A stretch of 64,000 nucleotides of DNA, taken from positions 32,624-96,623 of the forward strand of contig JBLGCB010000001.1 of NCBI GenBank assembly GCA_047617105.1, in the 5' to 3' direction. Positions 1 to 9,157 of the stretch are shown here, in pieces; the stretch's first letter is position 1; each line of letters begins with the position of its first letter. Made by a program: the position numbers and the translations under genes. This DNA comes from JABSOG01 sp047617105. GTDB lineage: Bacteria > Pseudomonadota > Gammaproteobacteria > Enterobacterales > Alteromonadaceae. The notes beneath the pieces were generated by a model. That model was not told the DNA's origin and ran no database searches. It was given only the letters and a program-made list of their open reading frames with translations.

Positions 1-1074
1 CCGCTAGAACAATTTATCCATCAGGCATTGATGTTAAATGCACAGGCTGCCGAAGTGATGACGAAAGTGGTGACCAGTGACTTCACACCAGAGCAAGTCA
101 CATTAACTTGGCAAAACAGAAATACATTACTCGATAACAGCAAAACCTTGTCACAAATCATCGGTTTACTCACCCTAGCCCATTACAAAACCACGCCCAA
201 TGATTTTAGACATTTGCTCGATGGTTCGAATATTCAGCTCTACACCCAAACCCTTAATGGTGATGTGGTGGGCACTGCTTTGGTGGCCATTGAGGGCAAT
301 TTCCCCGATGTATTATGCGAGGCCATATACCACGGCGAGCGACGGCCCAAAGGCCATTTACTACCGCAAACCTTAAGTACTCACGCCGGGTTTATCAAAG
401 CTGGCCAATTTCGCTACGCTCGGGTGATGCGTATTGCCATTCATCCTGAGTTACAAAACCAGGGCTTGGGATCGCAGTTATTGCAGCAACTGGCTGCCGC
501 TTTCACTCAGCAAAGCATCGATTTTATCGGCGCTGGTTTTGGTGTGACTGGGCCTCTATTAAGCTTCTGGCAAAATAATGGGATGCACATAGTGCGTTTA
601 GGGTTAAATGTTGAGGCCACCAGCAATGAATATTCTTCGATTGTTTTACAGCCGCTCAATGCCCCGGCGACCAACCTGCTCAACGACATGCAGCATAAGT
701 TTGATGATCAATTGCCTCATCTTTTGACGGAGTTTTATCCTTTGTTACCTGCCGGGCTTGTTTTACAGTTATTGCAGCAACAAACGGTTAAACGATTAGC
801 ACCTTTGGATGCGCAAGATTTACTGGATATCGACAGTTATATTCACCATCGACGCGAGTATGAGTTTTGTTCGCTGGCGCTGTATAAACTGGCTTTGTTG
901 GCCATTGCCGAGCAAAGAACGCAGCGGTTAGATGAACAGCAAGTAGCTTTGTTGGTGGCTAAGGTTTTTCGTCGGCAAAGCTGGCAAGAGGTTTGTCGGG
1001 ATTGTGGTTTTGTTGGTAAAAAAGTCGCTGCGGGGGCGTTGAAAAGGGTTTTTAGGTTGTTATCGGTAATATGA
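1..1074 (+). CDS. tmcA: tRNA(Met) cytidine acetyltransferase, C-terminal part (cut by window edge)
   Basis: The reading frame is open from base 1, so this is the last 357 codons of a gene starting outside the window. The full E. coli enzyme is about 670 residues. TmcA uses ATP and acetyl-CoA to make N4-acetylcytidine at the wobble position of elongator tRNA-Met. The GNAT acetyl-CoA-binding stretch is clear (RVMRIAIHPELQNQGLGSQL, encoded near 420-480), followed by the TmcA-specific GAGFGVTGPLLSFWQNNG segment and the helical tRNA-binding tail. The ATPase half lies upstream and is not visible. Identification rests on this GNAT plus tail arrangement and is strong. Confidence 0.93.
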   Translation, partial: PLEQFIHQALMLNAQAAEVMTKVVTSDFTPEQVTLTWQNRNTLLDNSKTLSQIIGLLTLAHYKTTPNDFRHLLDGSNIQLYTQTLNGDVVGTALVAIEGNFPDVLCEAIYHGERRPKGHLLPQTLSTHAGFIKAGQFRYARVMRIAIHPELQNQGLGSQLLQQLAAAFTQQSIDFIGAGFGVTGPLLSFWQNNGMHIVRLGLNVEATSNEYSSIVLQPLNAPATNLLNDMQHKFDDQLPHLLTEFYPLLPAGLVLQLLQQQTVKRLAPLDAQDLLDIDSYIHHRREYEFCSLALYKLALLAIAEQRTQRLDEQQVALLVAKVFRRQSWQEVCRDCGFVGKKVAAGALKRVFRLLSVI

Positions 1075-1421
1075 ACAAAATTCGTAGCAGGAAGAGGTTT
1101 GTAGAATGGCAAAATAGCCTTTTCTCGACAACCTAAACAAGAACCGAAAGAATCCTCCATACGCATCTAACCAAACCGTTGTTCAAGCTTGCCCTACCTA
1201 GGGTGTCGAATTTTGGCTATTTCAGCTAATTTAAATTTACCAAATTTTGGCTTTATACATCATCTAGAATACACGCCGTAGATGGGTTGGTCCGACAGCT
1301 CGGAAACCCATAAAATCCGGTGGCTTCGGCCAAGGTTGATGGGTTTCACCCATCCTACAACAAAGCCAAAACATGTGCAGTAAAAACCAGGCAGTACAGT
1401 GGTTTTTCGACAGCCTATGCC
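1075..1421. repeat. Intergenic region with imperfect palindromic REP-like repeat
   Basis: No gene is visible between tmcA and the phosphoesterase gene. Positions about 1278-1358 hold an imperfect inverted repeat with GATGGGTTGG/GAAACCCAT on one side and GATGGGTTTCACCCATCCTA on the other. The same words occur in the better-preserved palindrome at 37842-37922, so both belong to one dispersed family. The rest of the gap shows nothing recognisable. Confidence 0.55.
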
Positions 1422-4400
1422 CTACCCCTCATTTAACTGCCGCATTACCTTTATTTTCATCGTCCGGATATATTTATCACTTGCCCCCAATTTTTCTGCC
1501 AACTGCAATACCTCCAGCGCCAGCTTAGGTTGATTTTGCTTTAAATAAGCCTCTGCCTGATCAACATAAAAGGCCGAATGTGTCGTTCGATTATCAATCT
1601 GTTGCTGACGTAATATCATCGCCTGCTCAGGTAAACCAGATTGATCCAGCGCATGGGCTTTAATACTTAAAGAATATTCATTGCTGGCATCATTTTGTTG
1701 CGCCAGAGCCAATACCTCAAGGGCTTGCTGGGGTTTATCTTGCGCCAAATACGCCTGGGCCTGGTCAGTATAAAATGATGGATGTTTGCTACCACTATCA
1801 ATCTGTTGCTGGCGCAAAACCATCGCCCCGTCTTTATCACCCGACTGGTTTAATATATTGGCTTTAATATTAACAATAAAATCATTAGCGGCACTATTTT
1901 GCTGTGCCAAAGCCAAAACATCCAACGCCAGTTGCCACTTACCTTGCGCCTGATAAGCCAGTGCTTGTTCGGCATAGAGGGCCGGGTGCTGGGACCCGGA
2001 GGTAATTTGTTGCTGACGTAACATAAATGCCGCTTCATCGTCGCCACTGGCTTTTAAACAATCCGCTTTGACCGCCAGCACAAAATCATTAATCCCCACA
2101 GGTGAAGGTGACGCCTGTTCATAGAGCGCCAGTTCGGTGACAAATTGACCCGCCAGCTTTTGCTTTAAACAGGCTTTACCATAACTTGACCAACACTCAG
2201 GTCTATCTGGGTTTAGATCAACTGCCTTTTTAAAGTTTTCTAATACCCGCTTATCTTTCCAGCCTTTTTCTAAACGCCAGTTACTGCCTAAAAACCTATA
2301 TAGCTTTGCCTCTTCAGGTTTGAGCTGAATCAAAAACGTTAACAAACTCCGCTGTTGTATTAATGGTGCTGAAATTTTATGCAAGTGTTCATATAGCTTA
2401 AAAACCCGATAATACACTGATTCAATATCCGCCCCCAGCATTTCTACGGCGACATCTTTTAGCTGCTCAAATTCACCAGCGGCGATTAAATGAAATAACG
2501 CTTCATTGGCTCTGGTTATATTCTGTATATCAACCCGTTTACGCCCTTTCACCGAACCAACCCAGCAATCGGCAATATGACGTTGTTTATTAATCACATC
2601 CCAGGATATCTCCAACCCCGGTTGCATCTCGCGATACTCATCCGCCTCAAGGGCATAACCTTGTTGTTGGCGTAACCAACCAGCGATAAAACCATGCAGA
2701 TACTGCTTATGACCGTCCGCGCTGATAGACAATAAACAGCGTGTGTTTAACCCCTCCCAAGCATCGGACAACGTCATCGCCTCTTCTAATAACTCAATAT
2801 GGTCCGTTGGCACTGGCACCCGGTATAATGCCAAAGTGGCAAATAACAATTGCTCTTCGCGGTTAAGTACTTGGTGGTAAAGGTCATTGAGCAGAAAATC
2901 TTCTAACTCTTGCTCAAAGACTTCCAACCGCCGACGTAATACCTGATAAGGGGTTTCATCATGACCTTTGGCAACTTCAATCAATAACCGGGTGGCTTGC
3001 GGATGGGCCTGATGACCATGTCCGCCACCTAACCACTGGTACATGCTTTTTAATTTGTCTCCTTTGAATTCCCAAGGTTGTTGATTAGTAGGGCTACTTT
3101 CTAGTAGAAACTCGGCCAAAGTCGCTTTATCCAGCCCCGGCATCTCTAAATCTTCGCTGTCTTTAATCAGCCCTGTCACAGGCCGTTCGCGTAATTCAAA
3201 AATCCAATGCCAGTTGGGTAATACTTCACGCAACGCCAACAATAATTTGCGCAGTTCTAAATCTTTAAAGTTATTATTTTCAAATAACTTATGGGCATTT
3301 TCAAACCACAACCAACAGGCTATATCATCACGCTTATAACCGTTTAAGATTTGTATAATTTCTTCGATTGAACCATTGGGCACACTAACGTTTTCGCGTT
3401 TATCCCCCAACATATTGGCCAGTTGCAAATACAACATGCCAGCATTGGTGGTGGCGTTAGCCTGAATACGGATCAGTTCTTTGTCTTTTAAGGTTTCTTG
3501 CCTGCCCAGTTGTTCTATAAACACCGATTTGCCATTACCTCGCATTCCGTAGACCAGCAGACATTTATTTTGTTTAAGCAGTTGCTCGGCTTGGTTTAGC
3601 AGCTTTTCGCGGCCGTAGAGTTGTTGGATTTGAGCCTGAAGCACAGGCCGAGATGTCAGTTGAGGTGGTTGTGGTAAATCCTCGACAGGAGGTTTGACAA
3701 TTAAATCTTTTTGCAACGCCATTTCCCAAATACCTTCATCTGCATGATGAGGATCCGGGGCAATCATCCAGCCATTTTTCTTCGGTGAATAGCCATACAA
3801 ATAGGTTTTAATGGTGCCTTCAATAACATTCAGCTGAGTGATGTTAAAACCAAATTCTTCGTCATCATCAGCCCCCGTCGCACCAGCCGCGATGGTTTTA
3901 AGTTTTGCTCCGTCATCTACCCAGGCATCATGGGTGTGGCCGTGTAACATAAAATGAAAATCACTGGCAAAGCGTGTTTTGGCCAGCGCATTTTCCGCAG
4001 GGGCCAACCAATCAATCGGATGGTGCATCAAAGCGATTTTGATATGCTGTTCTGCCAGATTTTTCTGCGCCCGATTAAACTGCCACTGCCCAGCCAGCCA
4101 TAAATGATCTTTATCTTTATCGCCTGAACACGACCATGCAGAGTTCAAACCTGCAATACCGATATCAATATCATTTACCGTCAGTTGACCAGAATAACAA
4201 CAGCGCCCCTCTTCATCATGCTGGTGAGGCAAATAAGATTTGATAAATTGATTATATTCTGCCAAACGTTTCATCACATCTTGAGTTTCTTGGCTGTTAT
4301 CCTCAAAATCTTGGTTAATTTCATCAATATTATCCGCTGACGAATCTGCCATTAACTGTAATTGTCGTTGATCGCGTTTTTTAATCGCCTGACGATTAAT

Positions 4401-4691
4401 ATCATGATTGCCCGGCACAACAAACAAATGTTCTTTGTCGCACTCACAAGATTGCAAAATATCATCAAAAAATGCCGCTGCTAGGTCATATTGTTCAGTT
4501 AAAGGCGAAGAAGAGGTTTGACCAAAAGCAATATCTCCCGTGCAGACAATGAAATCTGGTTTAAGGCTCGGGTCTTTAGTAAAACGTTTTTTCAAGAAGG
4601 CCAGCAAAGCGCTTTGAGTTGCCTCATCGCGCCAAGATTTGCCAGAATTAAAATGGATATCAGAAAGGTGTAACCAAGTGACAGTACTCAT
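1422..4691 (-). CDS. Calcineurin-like phosphoesterase / P-loop (STAND-like) ATPase / TPR protein
   Basis: This 1089-residue protein has three parts. Residues 1-300 are a metallophosphoesterase with all metal motifs: D11-x-H13, G52-D53, G94-N-H-D97, H223-H224 and G251-H-T-H254. Residues about 360-700 are a P-loop NTPase with Walker A GMRGNGKS (382-389) and a Walker-B-like CWLWFENA. Residues about 790-1089 are TPR repeats, the last three copies forming near-identical 68-residue units (LRQQQI...ALEVLALAQQN). Effector plus NTPase switch plus repeat sensor is the layout of STAND proteins, including bacterial antiviral ones. The effector substrate is unknown. It stands alone, with neighbours functionally unrelated. 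Function as a defence or signalling protein is inference; a cyclic-nucleotide or nucleic-acid phosphodiesterase role is possible. Confidence 0.8.
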   Translation of the reverse strand: MSTVTWLHLSDIHFNSGKSWRDEATQSALLAFLKKRFTKDPSLKPDFIVCTGDIAFGQTSSSPLTEQYDLAAAFFDDILQSCECDKEHLFVVPGNHDINRQAIKKRDQRQLQLMADSSADNIDEINQDFEDNSQETQDVMKRLAEYNQFIKSYLPHQHDEEGRCCYSGQLTVNDIDIGIAGLNSAWSCSGDKDKDHLWLAGQWQFNRAQKNLAEQHIKIALMHHPIDWLAPAENALAKTRFASDFHFMLHGHTHDAWVDDGAKLKTIAAGATGADDDEEFGFNITQLNVIEGTIKTYLYGYSPKKNGWMIAPDPHHADEGIWEMALQKDLIVKPPVEDLPQPPQLTSRPVLQAQIQQLYGREKLLNQAEQLLKQNKCLLVYGMRGNGKSVFIEQLGRQETLKDKELIRIQANATTNAGMLYLQLANMLGDKRENVSVPNGSIEEIIQILNGYKRDDIACWLWFENAHKLFENNNFKDLELRKLLLALREVLPNWHWIFELRERPVTGLIKDSEDLEMPGLDKATLAEFLLESSPTNQQPWEFKGDKLKSMYQWLGGGHGHQAHPQATRLLIEVAKGHDETPYQVLRRRLEVFEQELEDFLLNDLYHQVLNREEQLLFATLALYRVPVPTDHIELLEEAMTLSDAWEGLNTRCLLSISADGHKQYLHGFIAGWLRQQQGYALEADEYREMQPGLEISWDVINKQRHIADCWVGSVKGRKRVDIQNITRANEALFHLIAAGEFEQLKDVAVEMLGADIESVYYRVFKLYEHLHKISAPLIQQRSLLTFLIQLKPEEAKLYRFLGSNWRLEKGWKDKRVLENFKKAVDLNPDRPECWSSYGKACLKQKLAGQFVTELALYEQASPSPVGINDFVLAVKADCLKASGDDEAAFMLRQQQITSGSQHPALYAEQALAYQAQGKWQLALDVLALAQQNSAANDFIVNIKANILNQSGDKDGAMVLRQQQIDSGSKHPSFYTDQAQAYLAQDKPQQALEVLALAQQNDASNEYSLSIKAHALDQSGLPEQAMILRQQQIDNRTTHSAFYVDQAEAYLKQNQPKLALEVLQLAEKLGASDKYIRTMKIKVMRQLNEG

Positions 4692-4864
4692 TGCTTTTCC
4701 CTGTTGTTATTTTAGCCGTTTACCTGAGCCTAAGCTAAGCCTAACTATCGGCGCGGTTACAGCAGCAACAAACAGTATAGAACAGATAAACACTTATGCC
4801 CTGTTTATATACCCTATAAAAGATGCCGAGATATGCTGGAGTGACGTAGTGGGCTTGCAACCCT

Positions 4865-5491
4865 CTAGCCAAACGCCAACCAAATCCCCACCCCAATCAT
4901 CAAGGTACCAGTGATTTTATTTAACACCGCAACGTTATTACCACCCGTTAATAAACGTCCTAATTGTTTGCCACCAGCGGCGTACAACATCATACAAATG
5001 GTTTCAAGAACCAATACCGTGCCCAGCAGCACAGCCAATTGCGGTGCCAGTGGCATAGAGGCATTAACAAACGGCGGCAACAAAGAAATCATAAAAGCCC
5101 AACCTTTGGGGTTGGCAATCGCCGTGACAAAGCCTTGGGTCGCCATCGCCATTTTGGCTTTTCTTTGCACTGGTTCATCGGCGTTTAAGGTCAATGCCAT
5201 TTTGCCTTTTGACAACCACATTTGCACCCCGATATACCCTAGGTAAAGGCCACCAGCATACTTAAACACCACAAAGAAACTGGGGTATTGCAACATCATC
5301 GTCGCCACACCCACCACGGCAAAAATCCCTACCAAGCCGACGCCAACCAACTCGCCCGCCATCATCCACATGGTTTGACGAAATCCAACGGTCATGCCCA
5401 TGGTCAGTGCTAATGTCATACACATGCCTGGACTGATAGACACCAAAAAAAAGGTCGGAATAAACAACGCTAAATTGGCCAAGTCGATCAT
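4865..5491 (-). CDS. LysE/RhtB family amino-acid exporter
   Basis: A 208-residue membrane protein with about six hydrophobic segments and the family hallmarks near the N-terminus (SPGMCMTLALTMGMTVGFRQ) and in the middle (ANPKGWAFMISLLPPF). Members export amino acids or related small metabolites across the inner membrane; the substrate cannot be told from sequence. The start codon lies 2 bases after the stop of the upstream serine hydrolase gene (5494), so the two are probably co-transcribed and perhaps translationally coupled. A second family member is at 32546. Confidence 0.88.
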   Translation of the reverse strand: MIDLANLALFIPTFFLVSISPGMCMTLALTMGMTVGFRQTMWMMAGELVGVGLVGIFAVVGVATMMLQYPSFFVVFKYAGGLYLGYIGVQMWLSKGKMALTLNADEPVQRKAKMAMATQGFVTAIANPKGWAFMISLLPPFVNASMPLAPQLAVLLGTVLVLETICMMLYAAGGKQLGRLLTGGNNVAVLNKITGTLMIGVGIWLAFG

Positions 5492-5493
5492 GG

Positions 5494-7113
5494 TTAATCG
5501 TCCTTGCTGTCAGCAATAGGCAGTGGCTTTAATAGCAAATCCTGAAAATCAAAGCTAAAGTCGGTTAGTGGCGATACCGCTTCCATGGTCGCTTCAAGAA
5601 CCTGCCCCTGTGCAGTCAATTGAAAAGTGATAAAAGCATCGGCATTCACCGAACGGTCATACCAGCGGACAATAAAGCTATTATGTTGATAATGCTCCAA
5701 CCCACCGACCAAAGAGGGCGAACGACTGAAACGTATTTCCAACTTTTTGTCCTTAGCTTTGTTGGCCCCGTCAACCAGACTGATATTGATATCACCATAC
5801 CAATCGTCTTTATAAGTCTGCGCATAATCGGCTAGCGCCAGTGAAGGGCTTGATTTGGCATCGCGGTTTTTCATTAAATCAGCAACGTGACTGTTACCTT
5901 TGGCAACTTTCTTTTGCAACGCCTCATCATAAGTACTGACCCAATCGCGATATTCCACGCCAAGAAAACGATTAACAATATCATGGCCGATAGCTCGAAA
6001 AGCCGAGCCAGACTCCTGGTTGGTCAGAATCACCACCCCAAGATTGACCTCAGGTATCATCACCACACTGGATACCATGCCCGCAATACCGCCAGTATGA
6101 CCGACCCTTTTAAAGCCGTGATAATCGCTCAAACCCCAACCAAGGCCATATGCTTTAAAGTGGGTTCTATCGTGCTCCAGTGCCACACTTTTGACCGATT
6201 GAATGGTATTGGGCGTCCACATCTCAATGGCGCGTTCTCCAGAAAATAATGCTTTCTCGCTGTCAGCTGCTAGCAAACCGCCTCTGAGCTGCATTCTCAA
6301 CCACTGACTCATATCATTGACATTAGAAGCAATCGAACCTGCCGAGCTAAAATCTTCAAGAAAATCGCCGCCAATGGGATTCAGAACCCCATCAACCGGA
6401 CCGTGTGCGGTGGCAACATTATGATTAGACGACTCAATCAAGGAGAATTTCATTCGGGTGGTGTTCATTTTCAGCGGCATCAAGATGCGTTGTTTAACAA
6501 ACTCCAACCATGGCATTCCCGACGCTTTGGCCACGACATCGCCAGCCAGCACATATAATAAGTTGTCATAGGCGTACTCACTGCGAAAACTCGATACCGG
6601 ACGTAAATAACGCATTCGTTGGGCGATTTCTTCATTGGTGACATCAGTCCCAGGCCAAATCATCAAGTCCCCTGCCCCGAGCCCTAAACCGCTGCGATGA
6701 GTTAACATATCGCGAACCGTAAACTGCTGAGTCACGTAAGCATCTTTTAACTGAAATGTCGGCAGGTAATCGGTGAGTTTATCATCCCAATTTAGCTTAC
6801 CCTCATCGACCAAAATGGCCAGCGCGGCGGTGGTAAAGGCTTTGGTATTAGAGGCAATGCCAAACAAGGTATCGGCGTCAATTTTATCTTTCTTGCCCAT
6901 TTTACGCACACCAAACCCTTTGGCCATCAGCACCTTGTCGTCTTTAACAATCGCCACTGCCACACCCGGCACATTAAAGGTTTTCATCGCCCTTTCGATA
7001 GTGCGTTCAATTTCAGTTAAATCGACTTTGTCCTGTGGTGCAGCCATGGCAGGCAGGTAAAACCCGCAACAAAGCACCAACAAACTTGTCACTATCGAAC
7101 GTTTAGAAATCAT
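5494..7113 (-). CDS. Exported class C beta-lactamase-type serine hydrolase
   Basis: The protein from the ATG at 7113 is 539 residues. The open frame continues upstream to 7434, but only the 7113 start gives a proper signal peptide (MISKRSIVTS, then a hydrophobic run, cleavage near AMA-A). The penicillin-binding-fold catalytic motifs are present: S88-x-x-K91 (SNTK), a YDN motif in EYAYDNLLY, and GHTGG corresponding to KTG. The C-terminal 120 residues form the extra domain common in esterase/peptidase members. It is likely a periplasmic esterase, D-aminopeptidase or peptide hydrolase rather than a resistance beta-lactamase. It is followed at once by a LysE exporter. Confidence 0.85.
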   Translation of the reverse strand: MISKRSIVTSLLVLCCGFYLPAMAAPQDKVDLTEIERTIERAMKTFNVPGVAVAIVKDDKVLMAKGFGVRKMGKKDKIDADTLFGIASNTKAFTTAALAILVDEGKLNWDDKLTDYLPTFQLKDAYVTQQFTVRDMLTHRSGLGLGAGDLMIWPGTDVTNEEIAQRMRYLRPVSSFRSEYAYDNLLYVLAGDVVAKASGMPWLEFVKQRILMPLKMNTTRMKFSLIESSNHNVATAHGPVDGVLNPIGGDFLEDFSSAGSIASNVNDMSQWLRMQLRGGLLAADSEKALFSGERAIEMWTPNTIQSVKSVALEHDRTHFKAYGLGWGLSDYHGFKRVGHTGGIAGMVSSVVMIPEVNLGVVILTNQESGSAFRAIGHDIVNRFLGVEYRDWVSTYDEALQKKVAKGNSHVADLMKNRDAKSSPSLALADYAQTYKDDWYGDINISLVDGANKAKDKKLEIRFSRSPSLVGGLEHYQHNSFIVRWYDRSVNADAFITFQLTAQGQVLEATMEAVSPLTDFSFDFQDLLLKPLPIADSKDD

Positions 7114-7230
7114 CTTTACTACCCTACTTATTATCTTTATCAAAATTGCTGGGCAAAAACTTAACTCAAAACAGGGCAAATCACAATCAACGAATGAAAT
7201 GATGTCAATGTTGGGACTGTAGTGTTTACT

Positions 7231-7265
7231 TTGCATTAATAATTCACGGTGTGTATTATACACAC
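7231..7265 (+). promoter_or_regulatory. hicAB promoter with overlapping palindromic operator
   Basis: TTGCAT at 7231-7236 and TATTAT at 7254-7259 are separated by 17 bases, a good sigma-70 pattern. The -10 lies inside a near-perfect palindrome, GTGTGTATTATACACAC (7249-7265), which fits an operator for the HicB RHH domain (autoregulation). The expected transcript start (about 7266) is at or beside the hicA ATG at 7267. Confidence 0.6.
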
Positions 7266-7266
7266 T

Positions 7267-7449
7267 ATGAATAGTCGAGAAATCATAAAACGCCTTAAGC
7301 AAGATGGTTGGGTGTTGCACCACACCAAAGGTGATCACCATCAATTTAAGCATCCCTCCAAGCCTGGGAAAGTAACCGTTCCCCATCCACGAAAAGACCT
7401 GCCTGTTGGCACAGTAAAAAGTATCTATAAGCAAGCTGGTTGGAATTAG
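7267..7449 (+). CDS. hicA: HicA family mRNA interferase toxin
   Basis: This 60-residue protein has the compact dsRBD-like HicA fold signature: MNSREIIKRLKQDGW, then the catalytic-histidine region TKGDHHQFKHP, then the VPHPRKDLPVGTVKSIYKQAGW tail. HicA cleaves mRNA without needing the ribosome and is blocked by HicB. A GTG at 7249 would add six residues, but it lies inside the operator and upstream of the predicted transcript start, so ATG 7267 is preferred. hicB follows after 10 bases. Identification is firm from sequence and context. Confidence 0.92.
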   Translation: MNSREIIKRLKQDGWVLHHTKGDHHQFKHPSKPGKVTVPHPRKDLPVGTVKSIYKQAGWN

Positions 7450-7459
7450 AGGTAATATA

Positions 7460-7861
7460 ATGAAATATCCGATTGTAATACATAAAGACCCTGACTCAGA
7501 TTACGGGGTAACAGTGCCTGACGTAGCAGGGTGTTTTACAGCAGGAACATCAATGGAAGAAGCCATTGAAATGGCCAGAGAAGCCCTAGAATGTCATATT
7601 GAAGGGTTATTGATGGATAATGAACCAATACCTACAAGTTCACTAATTGAACAACATCAAAGCAATGGCGAATTTGATAACGGTATCTGGGCAATAGTAG
7701 AAATTGATCTCAGTAAACTGTCCGTTAAGTCTAGGCGTGTCAACATTACCGTCCCAGAACTTTTGTTAAACACCATTGATCAATATGCCCGTAAACATGG
7801 TGAGTCACGCTCAGGACTGCTGGCCCAAGCAGTGACTGAATATATGGCTGTACATAGCTAG
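7460..7861 (+). CDS. hicB: HicB family antitoxin with RHH DNA-binding domain
   Basis: This 133-residue protein has an N-terminal partial RNase-H-like HicB domain (MKYPIVIHKDPDSDYGVTVP, then GCFTAGTSMEEAIEMAREAL). Its C-terminal ribbon-helix-helix domain (RRVNITVPELLLNTIDQYAR, then SRSGLLAQAVTEYM) should bind the palindrome upstream of hicA. AGAGG lies about 7 bases before the ATG. It neutralises HicA and represses the operon; both roles are inferred from the family. Confidence 0.92.
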   Translation: MKYPIVIHKDPDSDYGVTVPDVAGCFTAGTSMEEAIEMAREALECHIEGLLMDNEPIPTSSLIEQHQSNGEFDNGIWAIVEIDLSKLSVKSRRVNITVPELLLNTIDQYARKHGESRSGLLAQAVTEYMAVHS

Positions 7862-7907
7862 ATAATCTTAGTAAAGCTCAATATAAATCATAATAAGAGG
7901 AAAACTC

Positions 7908-9149
7908 ATGACAAACTTGAGAATCAACAAACAACGCCTTTGGGACAGCCTAATGGAAATGGCCAAAATTGGCGCAACCGAAAAAGGCGGCTGTAATCGT
8001 CTTGCCGCCACAGCACTAGATGGTCAGGCTCGGGATTTGTTTGTTAAATGGTGCAAAGCCGCCAATTGCACCATTTCGGTCGATAAAGTGGGCAATATTT
8101 TTGCCCGCCGTGAAGGTAAAAACAACGACTTACCTGCCGTCGTCACTGGCAGCCATCTAGATACCCAACCCACTGGCGGCAAATTTGATGGCGTTTTTGG
8201 TGTACTCGCTGGTCTTGAAGTATTAAGAACCCTGCACGATAATAATATCCAAACCAATGCCCCCTTTGAATTCAGCGTCTGGACCAATGAAGAAGGTTCA
8301 CGTTTTCCGCCAGCCATGCAAGGCTCCGGGGTTTATGTCGGTCGTTTCGACCTTGAAGAAGAGCTGGCTAAAGTCGATGTCAACGGCTTGGTATTACGCG
8401 ATGAATTAGAAAAAATTGGCTACCTCGGTGATGAAGAACCGGGCAGCCGCAACATCGGCGCTTTCTTTGAAACCCATATCGAACAGGGTCCTATTCTCGA
8501 AGATGAAGAGAAAGAGATTGGTGTTGTCCGTTTAGGCCAGGGTATTCGCTGGTATAACATTACCGTTACGGGCCGCGAATCTCATGCCGGTACCACACCG
8601 ATGCATTTGCGCTTCGATGCAATGTTAGCGGCCAGTACCATCGTTTGTGAAATCAACAATATCGCCCTAAACAATGCCCCCAATGGTTTAGGCACCACGG
8701 GTTTTATGGAAGTTTATCCTAACTCCCGCAATACCATTCCTGGTACGGTTAAATTCAGCGGAGATTTACGCAACCCTGACCCACAAGTGTTGGCGCAAAT
8801 GGATCAGCAGTTTCAATCGTTTTGTCAGCAATTGGCCGAAAAACATCAACTGACCATTGATGTTGACCACTTCTGGTATTTTGCTCCGGTGGAGTTTAAC
8901 GCTTCAGATAATGTCCAAATTGCAGCGAAGAAAATGGGTTATTCGCATATGGATATCTATGCTGGCGCAGGTCACGATGCCTGTTATATGGCAGACTTGG
9001 TGCCCACAGGCATGGTATTCACCCCTTGTAAAGACGGTATTAGCCACAACGAAATCGAAAGTACCACGCCTGAGCAATGTGAAGCGGGTTGTAATGTATT
9101 GCTACACGCGATGCTGGAAGCGTCTGATAATATGACGGCCAAAAGTTAA
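7908..9149 (+). CDS. M20 family hydantoinase/carbamoylase-type amidase
   Basis: This 413-residue Zn/Mn hydrolase belongs to the AllC/HyuC/AmaB branch of M20 peptidases, which hydrolyse N-carbamoyl amino acids, allantoate or ureidoglycine-type amides. Visible motifs are GSHLDTQPTGGKFDG (metal His and Asp), TNEEGSRF (catalytic and metal Glu pair), HIEQGP (metal His), and GRESHAGTTPM from the dimerisation lid domain. AAGAGG lies upstream of the ATG. No hydantoinase or allantoin genes are adjacent, so the substrate is open. It converges with the amidase gene, 8 bases apart. Confidence 0.87.
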   Translation: MTNLRINKQRLWDSLMEMAKIGATEKGGCNRLAATALDGQARDLFVKWCKAANCTISVDKVGNIFARREGKNNDLPAVVTGSHLDTQPTGGKFDGVFGVLAGLEVLRTLHDNNIQTNAPFEFSVWTNEEGSRFPPAMQGSGVYVGRFDLEEELAKVDVNGLVLRDELEKIGYLGDEEPGSRNIGAFFETHIEQGPILEDEEKEIGVVRLGQGIRWYNITVTGRESHAGTTPMHLRFDAMLAASTIVCEINNIALNNAPNGLGTTGFMEVYPNSRNTIPGTVKFSGDLRNPDPQVLAQMDQQFQSFCQQLAEKHQLTIDVDHFWYFAPVEFNASDNVQIAAKKMGYSHMDIYAGAGHDACYMADLVPTGMVFTPCKDGISHNEIESTTPEQCEAGCNVLLHAMLEASDNMTAKS

Positions 9150-9157
9150 GGGAATAT

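Noticed and set aside
5494..7113. Antibiotic-resistance beta-lactamase
   Set aside because: Although the SxxK/YxN/HTGG motifs fit the fold, the extra C-terminal domain and length fit the esterase/peptidase group.
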